From NCBI RefSeq assembly GCF_004331465.1, contig NZ_SJKB01000001.1:496001-560000 (forward strand): 64,000 nucleotides of DNA. Direction: 5' to 3'. Under the pieces are notes generated by a model. It did no database searches, was not told the origin of the DNA, and was given only the letters and a program-made list of their open reading frames with translations. The stretch comes from Kribbella pittospori (lineage in GTDB: Bacteria; Actinomycetota; Actinomycetes; Propionibacteriales; Kribbellaceae). The translations under genes were made by a program, and so were the position numbers. Shown one piece after another: positions 7,564 through 15,299 of the stretch (position 1 is the first letter of the stretch; each line of letters opens with the position of its first letter).

Positions 7564-8562
7564 ATGAATGGTCGGCTGACCAATCTCGTCCTTCTGGGTG
7601 TGGTTCCGCTTGCCGCGGTGTCGGGGCTCTGCATGTTCGTCTTCGGCAGCGGGATCGTGTGGCCGATCGCCTTCCTGCACGGTGCCCTGGGCCTGGCAAT
7701 CGTCGTACTCGTTCCCTGGAAGTCGATCGTGGTACGTCGGGCACTGCGACGCGCACCGCGGCCCAGCCGGGTCGTGTCGCTGCTCCTGACCGCGGCAGTG
7801 GTCGTGGCTCTGGTCACCGGCGTGGCCCACCGGGCCGGTGTTCTCCTGGCCGGCTCGCCCGTCACGACAATGCAACTGCATGTCGGCGCAGGCGCTGTTG
7901 CCGCGGTCCTCACGCTGTGGCATGCCCACCAACGACGGGTCCGGGCACGCCGGACCGATCTCTCGCGGCGTACATTCCTGCGCATCGGGGTGGCCGCGTC
8001 GGCAGCCGGTGTCCTCGAGGGGACCGCTCAGGTAGCGAGCGCACTGGCCACTCCATCCGGCATACGTCGATCCACTGGCTCCTTCAAACTCGCGTCGTCC
8101 TCGGTCGCCGCCATCCCGATCACGTCCTGGCTCTTCGACCAGGTGCCCGAGATCGACCTCACGTCCTGGCGGCTGACAGTGACGACGGGCGGCGTATCCC
8201 GTGACTGGTCCCTGGAGGACCTCCGCCGTTGGAACGACCGGCTGACGGCCGTCCTCGACTGCACCGGCGGGTGGTGGACTGAGCAGGAGTGGTCCGGGGT
8301 GCGAGTGAGCAGGCTGCTGCCTGACGGTGCGACCGGAACGGTAGAGGTGACAAGCGTGACGGGCTACCACCGTCGGCTTCCACTGACTGACGACCTGCTC
8401 CTCGCCACCGGCATCGGCGGTCACAACCTCAATGCCGGGCACGGCGCGCCGGCGCGCCTGGTGGTCCCCGGCCGACGCGGCTACCACTGGGTCAAATGGG
8501 TTGTTCGTATCGATCACGACAGCCAACCGTGGTGGGTCCAAGCGCCGCTGCCATTGCAGTGA
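7564..8562 (+). CDS. membrane-anchored molybdopterin-dependent oxidoreductase (sulfite-oxidase/MsrP-like fold)
   Basis: 332 residues. Four hydrophobic segments in the first ~135 residues (from about 8, 36, 78 and 108) are followed by a soluble domain. In it, LTSWRLTVTTGGVSRDWSLE and AVLDCTGGWWTEQEWSGV match the oxidoreductase molybdopterin domain; the Cys of LDCTGGWW (around residue 232) would bind molybdenum. C-terminal RLVVPGRRGYHWVKWV is the usual end of that domain. It probably faces outside the membrane. ATG 7564 (MNGRLTNLVLL) is chosen over an in-frame upstream start with no family support. The substrate is unknown. Confidence 0.85.
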   Translation: MNGRLTNLVLLGVVPLAAVSGLCMFVFGSGIVWPIAFLHGALGLAIVVLVPWKSIVVRRALRRAPRPSRVVSLLLTAAVVVALVTGVAHRAGVLLAGSPVTTMQLHVGAGAVAAVLTLWHAHQRRVRARRTDLSRRTFLRIGVAASAAGVLEGTAQVASALATPSGIRRSTGSFKLASSSVAAIPITSWLFDQVPEIDLTSWRLTVTTGGVSRDWSLEDLRRWNDRLTAVLDCTGGWWTEQEWSGVRVSRLLPDGATGTVEVTSVTGYHRRLPLTDDLLLATGIGGHNLNAGHGAPARLVVPGRRGYHWVKWVVRIDHDSQPWWVQAPLPLQ

Positions 8563-8588
8563 TGCCGGGGCCGGGCGGGCCTTCGGAT

Positions 8589-9059
8589 CTATCCGTCTTG
8601 AAAGCCGAGGGTGCGGTAGAGGGTCAGTGCGGGGGTGTTGTCGTCGTCGACGCGGAGGGCGACGGTCTCTGCGGAGCAGCCGCTCAGGAGCAGGCGGGCG
8701 ATGCCTAGCCGGCGGTGGGTCGGCGCGGTGAAGAGTTCGATGACGAACGCGCAGTCGGGGGTGTCCGGCCACGGTGCGCGCTGGACGACCAGGATCGCGC
8801 CGACCATGCGATCACCGACGAGCGCGAGCCGGCTCAGCCGTGAGTCGAGGACGCCGTACGCGTTCTCGAACGTCAGCGCGATGTCCTCGATCGCCTCCTG
8901 CTCGGACGCCGACGCCACGCCCGGCGGGTAAGCCTCGAAGTACAACCGCCCCAACGCCGCCGTGTCCGCGACGACGGGCGGACGCAGTACGACGCCTTCC
9001 ACCGGAGCCGCCTCGAGCGGACCCGGTGGACGGACGAGGGTCAACATCGGTGGTGTCAT
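8589..9059 (-). CDS. GNAT family N-acetyltransferase
   Basis: 156 residues: ALGRLYFEAYPP at the N-terminus, FVIELFTAPTHRRLGIARLLL (motif A, R-R-L-G-I-A), and NTPALTLYRTLGFQDG at the end. Its ATG overlaps the stop of the upstream serine carboxypeptidase (ATGA), so the two are translated from one mRNA. The substrate is unknown; coupling suggests a role in the same pathway as the peptidase. Confidence 0.87.
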   Translation of the reverse strand: MTPPMLTLVRPPGPLEAAPVEGVVLRPPVVADTAALGRLYFEAYPPGVASASEQEAIEDIALTFENAYGVLDSRLSRLALVGDRMVGAILVVQRAPWPDTPDCAFVIELFTAPTHRRLGIARLLLSGCSAETVALRVDDDNTPALTLYRTLGFQDG

Positions 9060-10543
9060 CGGTTGGATGCGTCCCGGATGAACGTCGCGATGTCTTCGGA
9101 CTGCTGGATGCGGGACGGGTCGTGGACGTACATCATGTGACCGGCCGGGTAGTACTTCGTCTCGATGTTGTCGAGCAGTTCGGCCGGGAGTTGCAGCCTG
9201 CCGAGGGTGTGCTCGGTGGCGAAGTACGGCGTCGCACCGTCGTAGTGACCGCAGGCGACGTGCACCTTGAGATGTGGGTTGACGCGCATCGCCTCGGCGA
9301 GCTTCTCCGCGACGGTGATCTGCTGACCCTCGAACTCCTTGTACGACCAGTTCTTCGCCGCGTCCATGCTGAGGATCTCGTACGGCAGGTCGTTCTGGTA
9401 GCCGAGCTCGACCCGCACGTAGTGGTTCAGCGCCGCCGTGTACGGCCCGATGATCGCGCTGAACGACGGGTCCTTGGCCGGCGTCTCACCGGCGTAGTCC
9501 GCCTCCCAGCCGGTGAAGCGGCCGTCCAGCCGTCCGACGGTCTGCCTGCGGGACCGCAGTACCTCGCCGAAGAACCGCATGTGCTCGATCCGCAGGTTGA
9601 CCCGGTCGATGTAGTCCTCGGTCAGTCCGGTCAGCGCCGCGATCCGGCCGACCACCTCGGCCCGGAAGTCCTCCGGGATCCGGTTGCCCTGGGCAAGCGC
9701 ATTCGGGTACCGCCCGGCGGCGAACCGCTCCGCGTCGGCGAGTACTTCCTCGAGCGTCCGGTCCGGCATCAGGCCGTGGTAGTGCGCGATCGCGGCGTAC
9801 GTCGGCAGGTAGAGCGTGTACGGCAGATCGTTGCCCGGCGAGAAGTCGAGCGTGCCGAACTCGAGCACGGCGGAGATCAGCATCACGCCGTTCAGGTACA
9901 TGCCGTACCGCTCCTGCAGATGCGACGCGAGTCCGGCGGCACGCGTCGTACCGTAGGACTCGCCGGCCAGGAACTTCGGCGACATCCAGCGCCCGTTGCG
10001 CGACGTCCACAACCGGATCACCTCGCCGACCGACTCCAGGTCGCGGGTGAAACCGTGGTAGTCGCCCGGCTTCTCGCCCTCGACCGCGCGCGAGTAGCCC
10101 GTCGACACCGGGTCGATGAAGACCAGATCGCTGTGCTGCAGCAGGGTCTCCGCGTTGTCCACCAGCCCGTACGGCGGGGGCGCGAGCTCACCGGCGTCAC
10201 CGGAAACCACACGGCGCGGACCCAGCAGTCCGAGATGCAGCCAGATGCTCGACGAGCCGGGCCCGCCGTTGAAGGCGAACGTCACCGGCCGCTCGGCCGC
10301 ATCGGCGCCGTCCAACGTGTAGGCGGTCAGGAAGACCTCAGCCTTCGCCTGATACCCATCGAACTTGCCGTCGGTCAGCACCTCCTGCTTGAGCACGATC
10401 CGACCAGTCGTCGCGGTGTACGGCAGCTCACGCCCGTCGATGGTCAGCGTGTGCTGCGACGTCACCAGATCGTCCACCGGCGTAGCCGGCTTCTTGTCCT
10501 CGGTCGCCTCGGTCCCAGACCCCGTGCTCTCATCCTTGGCCAT
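9056..10543 (-). CDS. S10 family serine carboxypeptidase-like hydrolase
   Basis: 495 residues from ATG 10543 (MAKDESTGSG). The fold and Ser-Asp-His triad of peptidase S10 are visible: oxyanion hole FNGGPGSSSIW, nucleophile AGESYGTTRA, Asp in GHYDGATPY and His in YPAGHMMY. No signal peptide is seen, so it is probably cytoplasmic, unlike the classic secreted/vacuolar members. It is coupled by a 4-bp overlap to the downstream GNAT gene. A perfect 24-bp palindrome (10581-10604) lies 37 bp upstream and faces a TetR operon, so regulation by that TetR is likely. Confidence 0.88.
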   Translation of the reverse strand: MAKDESTGSGTEATEDKKPATPVDDLVTSQHTLTIDGRELPYTATTGRIVLKQEVLTDGKFDGYQAKAEVFLTAYTLDGADAAERPVTFAFNGGPGSSSIWLHLGLLGPRRVVSGDAGELAPPPYGLVDNAETLLQHSDLVFIDPVSTGYSRAVEGEKPGDYHGFTRDLESVGEVIRLWTSRNGRWMSPKFLAGESYGTTRAAGLASHLQERYGMYLNGVMLISAVLEFGTLDFSPGNDLPYTLYLPTYAAIAHYHGLMPDRTLEEVLADAERFAAGRYPNALAQGNRIPEDFRAEVVGRIAALTGLTEDYIDRVNLRIEHMRFFGEVLRSRRQTVGRLDGRFTGWEADYAGETPAKDPSFSAIIGPYTAALNHYVRVELGYQNDLPYEILSMDAAKNWSYKEFEGQQITVAEKLAEAMRVNPHLKVHVACGHYDGATPYFATEHTLGRLQLPAELLDNIETKYYPAGHMMYVHDPSRIQQSEDIATFIRDASNR

Positions 10544-10580
10544 GTCGAGCACCTTAATCCACGGATCCGACAAGCCTGCT

Positions 10581-10604
10581 ATGTTTGACAGGCCTGTCAA
10601 ACAT
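10581..10604. promoter_or_regulatory. perfect 24-bp palindrome, candidate TetR operator
   Basis: ATGTTTGACAGG followed immediately by its exact reverse complement. It sits between the divergent carboxypeptidase gene and the SnoaL-like/TetR operon. Half sites of the TTTGACAGGCC kind are typical of TetR regulators. It probably serves both promoters. Confidence 0.7.
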
Positions 10605-10624
10605 CAACGTGGAGAGTGACCCGG

Positions 10625-11014
10625 ATGACGTCGAGCGAGCTCGTGGAAGCCTTCTGGCAACAGGTCTGGAACGCCCACGACCCGGAAGCGGTCGACCGCT
10701 TCGTCGTACCGGACTTCGTAATCACGAACGCCGGCCACGACATCACCGGCCGGGAGGCGTTCAAGGAGTGGATCCGCGCGTTCCTGGCGGAGGTCCCGGA
10801 CCTTCGGCTCGAGGTCGTCGAGACCTTCGAGAACGCGGCCGGTACGCGGGTCGCGTCGCGGTGGCGGATCCACGGGACCAATCACGGCTACCTGCACTCC
10901 GCGGCGATCGGCGACTCGATCACGTTCACCGCGACGGCGGTCTGGGAGGTGCGGGACGGCAAGCTCGCCCACAACTGGGTGGAGCGTTCGGCGGCCGAGG
11001 TCGTCGTCGGCTGA
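10625..11014 (+). CDS. SnoaL-like polyketide cyclase/isomerase-fold protein
   Basis: About 129 residues of the NTF2/SnoaL fold: LVEAFWQQVWNAHDPEAVDR, FKEWIRAFLAEVPDLRLEV, ASRWRIHGTNHG and VWEVRDGKLAHNW. Such proteins bind or isomerise small hydrophobic substrates; many are of unknown role. ATG 10625 is preferred to GTG 10616, which is too close to the GGAGAG ribosome site. Its stop overlaps the TetR start (ATGA), so both genes share control from the palindrome at 10581. Confidence 0.85.
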   Translation: MTSSELVEAFWQQVWNAHDPEAVDRFVVPDFVITNAGHDITGREAFKEWIRAFLAEVPDLRLEVVETFENAAGTRVASRWRIHGTNHGYLHSAAIGDSITFTATAVWEVRDGKLAHNWVERSAAEVVVG

Positions 11015-11571
11015 TGGCCGGTGTTCGCCAGTTCGACGAGGAGATGGCGCTGCGCCGGGCGCTCGAGGTGTTCTGGGAGCACGGGTTCCACCAGACCTCG
11101 ATGCCCGATCTCGCGTCCGGTACCGGCGTGCAGCGTGGTTCGCTCTACCACGCGTACGGCGGGAAGGAGCAGATCTTCCTCAAGGCCTTCGAGCGGTTCG
11201 CCACCACGTTCCTGGACGGAGCCGCGGCGGCGCTGGCGGGGACCGATCCGCGGACCAGCCTGTTCAGGTTCTTCGACTACTGCATCGAGTCCATCACGAC
11301 CGGCTCGCCGTCCCGCGGTTGCCTGTCGACGCGTACGGCGGTCGAGGCCGACACACCTGCCCTGCAACGCGCCGTACGCCAACTCCTCGACGACCTCGAG
11401 AACCTCGTCCTGGAATCCATCAGTGGCGCCGACCTGACGCTCCGGCCGCGCGAAGCTGCCCGCCTGATCGTCGCCACCACCCGGGCTCTCGCCGTACTGG
11501 AACGCGTGTACGACGACCCCCGCCGGCTCCGCGAAACGGCGCGATCCCAGGTCAGAACACTGCTGCGGTGA
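11014..11571 (+). CDS. TetR-family transcriptional regulator
   Basis: 185 residues: N-terminal helix-turn-helix (ALRRALEVFWEHGFHQTSMP, then DLASGTGVQRGSLYHAYGGKE, the recognition helix), followed by a helical ligand domain with RGCLSTRTAVE. It begins inside the stop of the SnoaL-like gene (ATG 11014). The palindrome at 10581-10604 is the obvious autoregulatory site, and the divergent carboxypeptidase-GNAT operon would be a second target. The inducer is unknown. Confidence 0.9.
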   Translation: MAGVRQFDEEMALRRALEVFWEHGFHQTSMPDLASGTGVQRGSLYHAYGGKEQIFLKAFERFATTFLDGAAAALAGTDPRTSLFRFFDYCIESITTGSPSRGCLSTRTAVEADTPALQRAVRQLLDDLENLVLESISGADLTLRPREAARLIVATTRALAVLERVYDDPRRLRETARSQVRTLLR

Positions 11572-11609
11572 TCCGTGCTCCGAGGCGATAGCGCCACTAG
11601 CCTGTGGGG

Positions 11610-11978
11610 ATGGCGACGATTCTGCATATCGCGTTCGTGGAGCACTGGGAGGCCGCGCAGGAGGCCGGCAGCTATCGGTGGTCGACGCGGGGCAAGTCCC
11701 TCGACGACGGGGCGACGTTCATCCATGCATCGCGGCCGGAGCAGGTCGCCATGGTCGCGAACTTCGCGTACGACGACGTGGCCGAGCCGCTGTGCCTGCT
11801 GGTGATCGACACCGGGCGGCTGGTATCCGCGCTGTGCGACGAGGATCTGGACGGGATCGGCATCAGCTTCCCGCACATCTACGGTCCGCTGAACCTGGAT
11901 GCCGTCGTCGACGTCCGCCCGTACGAGCGAGGCTCCGACGGGCGCTGGCCGGATGTGTCCGCCGAGGCCGTATCCTGA
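11610..11978 (+). CDS. DUF952 family protein
   Basis: 122 residues matching the DUF952 family in length and pattern: ILHIAFVEHWEAAQEAGSYR, FIHASRPEQVAMVANFAY, CLLVIDTGRL and the ending ISFPHIYGPLNLDAVVDVRP. The fold is probably ADP-ribosyltransferase-like, but no activity is established. ATG 11610 is preferred to GTG 11604. rnpB starts 4 bp after its stop on the same strand. Confidence 0.88.
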   Translation: MATILHIAFVEHWEAAQEAGSYRWSTRGKSLDDGATFIHASRPEQVAMVANFAYDDVAEPLCLLVIDTGRLVSALCDEDLDGIGISFPHIYGPLNLDAVVDVRPYERGSDGRWPDVSAEAVS

Positions 11979-11982
11979 AGAC

Positions 11983-12385
11983 GGAACGGGTCGGTCGGGC
12001 GATCGCGTCGTCCGCGACAGCGGGCGCCGAGGAAAGTCCGGACTCCACAGGGCAGCGTGGTGGGTAACACCCACCCGGGGCAACCCGCGGGACAGTGCCA
12101 CAGAGAACAGACCGCCAGCGGCTTCGATGAACCCCGTGGTTCATCGGAGTGCGGGTGAGGGTGAAACGGTGGTGTAAGAGACCACCAGCTCCGCAGGTGA
12201 CTGCGGAGGCTCGGTAAACCCCACGTGGAGCAAGGCCAAGAAGGGCGGTGGGCAACCACCGTCCGCGCGAGCGTTCGAGGGCTGCCCGCCCGAGCTCGCG
12301 GGTAGGCCGCTGGAGGTGCCCGGCAACGGTCACCGTAGATGGATGATCGCCACAACAGAATCCGGCTTATGGATCGACCCGTTCC
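11983..12385 (+). ncRNA. rnpB: RNase P RNA (M1 RNA), bacterial class A
   Basis: The RNA component of RNase P, which trims tRNA 5' leaders. The universally conserved GAGGAAAGTCC lies near 12029, CACAGAGAACAGACCGCC (conserved core) near 12100, and ACAGAATCCGGCTTATGG near 12354. The ends pair: GGAACGGGTCG (11983-11993) with CGACCCGTTCC (12375-12385) make helix P1. About 400 nt is the normal size for actinomycetes. The exact ends are set by the P1 pairing. Confidence 0.97.
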
Positions 12386-12393
12386 CCCACCCG

Positions 12394-12600
12394 CGAAGGA
12401 CATCGCTGCGCGGCGGCTGTTCTTCCAGCGCGAGCTGGACACGGTCAAGGGGGTCAGCGCGAACCACCGGGACCACGTGCGAAAGGACACCGCTGCGCGG
12501 CGGCTGGCTTCCGGCGGGAGCTGGACACGGCGGAGGTGGTCAGCGCGAACCACCCGCGATCACGCGCGAAAGGACACCGGCCAGCCGAAGGACACCGCCG
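12394..12600 (+). repeat. direct repeat array, forward-oriented units (~87 bp)
   Basis: Two near-complete units start at 12394 and 12481 and a truncated third at about 12568. Each begins GAAAGGACACCGCTGCGCGG (the first with ACATC), continues CGGCT, and contains GAGCTGGACACGG and TCAGCGCGAACCACC. The unit length is 86-87 bp. The same head sequence appears reversed at 12800-13139. Frames through it read KDTAARRL repeatedly, reflecting the DNA repeat and not a protein domain. Confidence 0.75.
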
Positions 12601-12799
12601 TGGCCTGGAACAGCAGCTGGTGGCCAATAACACGCGTTACCTGTCTCAGGCAACCACCAGGTGTTCCAGCCCCGGCACCTGGCTCGAGCAGCGCCCGCAA
12701 GCTGCGGTCAATAGGACTGCAGCCATGCCGCACAAAGCCCTGCACGAAGGCCGGTCGCGCTCGCATCAATCACCGGTTGATAACGAGACACCACACAGC
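12601..12799. other. unique centre between opposing repeat arrays
   Basis: About 200 bp between the forward and reverse repeat arrays. It holds small imperfect hairpins such as ATCAA-N7-TTGAT at about 12766 and ACACCAC-N6-GTGGTGT at about 12789. There is no open frame with family resemblance, no tRNA and no transposase fragment. Confidence 0.45.
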
Positions 12800-13139
12800 C
12801 GTGGTGTTCAGTTGCTCGCGCCACCCAGCTGTGACGTGTGCAGGTCTTGCGCGCCGCCGCAGGCGCCAAGAGTCAGCCGCAGCGGTGTCCTTGGGGCAGC
12901 CGTGGTTCAGTTGCTCGCGGGGTGCATGTGAGTGTGTCGACCCACCGCGCGCCGCCGGAGGCGGCCAACAAGACAGCCGCCGCGGAGCGGTGTCCTTTGT
13001 AGCTCGGCCCGGGTGACTGGTGCCCAGTCGGCTCGCTGGTCGTGGTGTGCAGTTGCTCGCGCCGTCCACGCGCCTCGTGTGCAGGGTGTGCGCGCCGCCG
13101 CAGGCGCTAAGAGTCAGCCGCCGCGGAGCGGTGTCCTTT
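12800..13139 (-). repeat. repeat array, three reverse-oriented units (~95-110 bp)
   Basis: Read on the minus strand, heads AAAGGACACCGCTCCGCGGC begin at 13139 and 12998, and a shorter AAGGACACCGCTGCGGCTGA begins at 12894. Each unit ends in GCGCGAGCAACTG-A/C-ACCACG (ends near 13040, 12900 and 12800). The units near 13139 and 12894 also share GCCTGCGGCGGCGCGCA in the middle. The variable middles distinguish this from a CRISPR. With the forward array this forms one large inverted structure between rnpB and panB. Confidence 0.75.
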
Positions 13140-13164
13140 CGGCAGTGTCCGTGGGCGGTGTTCT

Positions 13165-15210
13165 TCAGAACGTGTGTTCGTCGGCGGGGAAGGCTCCGGA
13201 GGCTACGTCGGCGGCGTAGGTGGTGGCTGCTGTGGTGAGGATTCCGCGGAGGTCGGCGTACTGCTTGACGAAGCGGGGCATGGTGCCGGACCGTAACCCG
13301 GCCATGTCCTGCCAGACGAGCACCTGCGCGTCGGTGTCGCGGCCGGCGCCGATGCCGATGGTCGGGATCGTGACGCGCTTGGTGATTTCCGCGGCGACGT
13401 CGCCCGGGACCATCTCCAGTACGACGGAGAACGCGCCCGCCTCGGCCAAAGCGACCGCGTCGTCGATCAGGCCGGCGGCCTGGTCGCCACGACCCTGTAC
13501 GCGGTAGCCGCCGATGCTGTGCTCGCTCTGCGGTGTGAAGCCGATGTGCGCCATCACCGGGATGCCGGACTGGGTCAGCTTCTCCACCATCGGTACGACG
13601 GTCCGCCCGCCCTCCAGCTTGACCGCGTGGACGCCCGCCTCCTTCATGAACCGGACAGCGGTGTGGAACGCCTGCTCCGGCGACGCCTGGTACGAGCCGA
13701 ACGGCAGGTCCGCGACGACCAGCGCGCGGTCGACTGCACCCGCGACGGCGCGCGCCAGCGGGATCAGTTCGTCGACGGTCACGCGCAGCGTGGTGTCGTA
13801 GCCGAAGACGTTGTTCGCGGCGGAGTCGCCGACCAGCAGCACCGGAATGCCGGCCCGGTCGAAGATCTCGGCGGTGTACTGGTCGTACGCCGTCAGCATC
13901 GCCCACTTCTCGCCGCGGTTCTTCATGTCCCGCAGGTGGTGGATGCGGTACCGCCGGGGCCGCTTGCCGGCCTCACCGGTGCCACCGCCCTCGGACGGCT
14001 TGTTGTCCGCCGGCGCCACCGGTGCGCCCAGCTCGGACGAACCAGCGCTCGCCATGGCCTGTGCCCTGCGGGCAGCGCGGTGCGAACCGGTGTGCTCGTT
14101 CGGCACCTGGCTCGGGGCGTCCTGCTGGACGTCCGCACGCCGCCGCGCGCCGACCTGCGGCTTCGGCTCGTTCATCGGTGTGTTGCTCTCGTACTCCGCA
14201 CTCGGATCCGACAGGTACCTGTTGTCCTGCTTGCCACCCGACTCCTGCTGGTAACCCTCGATCGACTCCGGCATGTACGCCGTGATCGTCGGGGTGTCCA
14301 CCGTGAAGTTGGCCGCGGGAGTGGCAGGCGTGCTCGGCCGGGGCTGCTGGCCCTGAGGCTGCTGGCTCTGAGGTTGAGCAGGCGGAGCCGGGGGCGGCGG
14401 CGTCGTCGGAGTCTGACCAGACGGCTGGTGTGAACTGTGCCCGTTGCTCAACCCGTTGCTCTGAGCCGGACCGTTCGACGGCGTGGGGCCTTGAGTAGGC
14501 GCCTGGCCGCTCCAGTTCGCGTTGCTGGTCCCGTTCGAGCTGTGCGGCCCTTGGGGTCGCTGCGTCAGCCCGTTACCGGCCTGCGGCGGCGCAGGCGGCC
14601 GCTGAGGCTGGGGCTGCGGCTGCTGACCGGCCGGTGGCTGCGCCTGCCGGTTCGGCGGTACGCCGTTACTCCCCGGGCCGAACGGGCTTGGACGGCCCTG
14701 CTGCGGCGGGGGAGTCTGCTGCGGCTGCGCAGGCTGCTGCGGACGGAACGGGTTCTGCTCCGGGTACGCCGGCTGCCCGTACGACGGCTCGTCGCCGCGG
14801 GACTGCTCGCGTTCGCGCTCTCCGTAGTACTCCGGCCGCTGTGGCTGATCGCCGTACCGCTGCTGCTGCGGTTGCTGCGCCGGGGGCGGCGGCACCGCGG
14901 GCAGGTACGGCGGCTTGGGTACGTATGGCTGCTGGGGCACCGGGCCGCGCTCGTAGGACCTGGGGGCGTTCGGCAGCGACGGCGACGGGTCGAGACCGAG
15001 GCCGTTGGCCCGGTCCCGCCAGGAGTCGTTGTCGTAGTCCGAGCGGCGGTGCTCCTCGGTTGTCCGGTTCTTCGGTCCGGTCCCGTACGGCGACGGCAGC
15101 TCCTCGTCCTCGCCCTGGGTACCGGCCGACAGGAAGTTGTCAACCATGCCTTCATCGTCCCACCGTTGCGGAGGGTGAGCGCCACCGGCTGTGCCTGAGT
15201 GATCGCTCAC
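13165..15210 (-). CDS. panB: 3-methyl-2-oxobutanoate hydroxymethyltransferase with ~400-residue disordered N-terminal extension
   Basis: The last ~265 residues are PanB (ketopantoate synthesis from 2-oxoisovalerate and methylene-THF, first step of pantothenate/CoA synthesis): [37 protein letters not shown] and VADLPFGSY (Mg-binding Asp), VKLEGG (Lys), and [10 protein letters not shown] (Glu). The reading frame stays open upstream to GTG 15210, encoding ~400 residues rich in Pro, Gln, Ser and Asn (e.g. [13 protein letters not shown]) without predicted fold. Normal PanB is ~265-285 residues. An internal start at residue 386 ([10 protein letters not shown], 14055) would give a normal enzyme, so the extension may be a separate start choice or a true fusion. 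A hairpin at 15241-15259 separates it from nadE. Confidence 0.85.
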   Translation of the reverse strand: MSDHSGTAGGAHPPQRWDDEGMVDNFLSAGTQGEDEELPSPYGTGPKNRTTEEHRRSDYDNDSWRDRANGLGLDPSPSLPNAPRSYERGPVPQQPYVPKPPYLPAVPPPPAQQPQQQRYGDQPQRPEYYGEREREQSRGDEPSYGQPAYPEQNPFRPQQPAQPQQTPPPQQGRPSPFGPGSNGVPPNRQAQPPAGQQPQPQPQRPPAPPQAGNGLTQRPQGPHSSNGTSNANWSGQAPTQGPTPSNGPAQSNGLSNGHSSHQPSGQTPTTPPPPAPPAQPQSQQPQGQQPRPSTPATPAANFTVDTPTITAYMPESIEGYQQESGGKQDNRYLSDPSAEYESNTPMNEPKPQVGARRRADVQQDAPSQVPNEHTGSHRAARRAQAMASAGSSELGAPVAPADNKPSEGGGTGEAGKRPRRYRIHHLRDMKNRGEKWAMLTAYDQYTAEIFDRAGIPVLLVGDSAANNVFGYDTTLRVTVDELIPLARAVAGAVDRALVVADLPFGSYQASPEQAFHTAVRFMKEAGVHAVKLEGGRTVVPMVEKLTQSGIPVMAHIGFTPQSEHSIGGYRVQGRGDQAAGLIDDAVALAEAGAFSVVLEMVPGDVAAEITKRVTIPTIGIGAGRDTDAQVLVWQDMAGLRSGTMPRFVKQYADLRGILTTAATTYAADVASGAFPADEHTF

Positions 15211-15240
15211 ACCGTCGCCGGGCGAGCCGGACCGGCCGGT

Positions 15241-15259
15241 GGGCTCTTCAGGAGAGCCC
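15241..15259 (-). terminator. short hairpin between nadE and panB
   Basis: GGGCTCT-N5-AGAGCCC, a perfect 7-bp stem. It is 40 bp after the nadE stop and 30 bp before the panB start on the minus strand. There is no U tract; it could be a weak terminator or attenuate read-through into panB. Confidence 0.45.
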
Positions 15260-15299
15260 CACGGGGTGTCATTGGATGGGCGGTACCGCCAGGAATCGC

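Noticed and set aside
8774..10588. A 604-codon plus-strand frame opposite the S10 carboxypeptidase
   Set aside because: It is the antisense shadow of a gene with an intact Ser-Asp-His triad; no family resemblance.
12339..13016. Frames with repeated KDTAARRL-type residues in the rnpB-panB gap (also on the minus strand)
   Set aside because: They arise from the underlying DNA repeats; both strands and several frames show them, and no domain or ribosome site supports translation.
12394..13139. CRISPR array
   Set aside because: Units are 86-110 bp with variable interiors and inverted halves; there are no short constant repeats with unique spacers and no cas genes.
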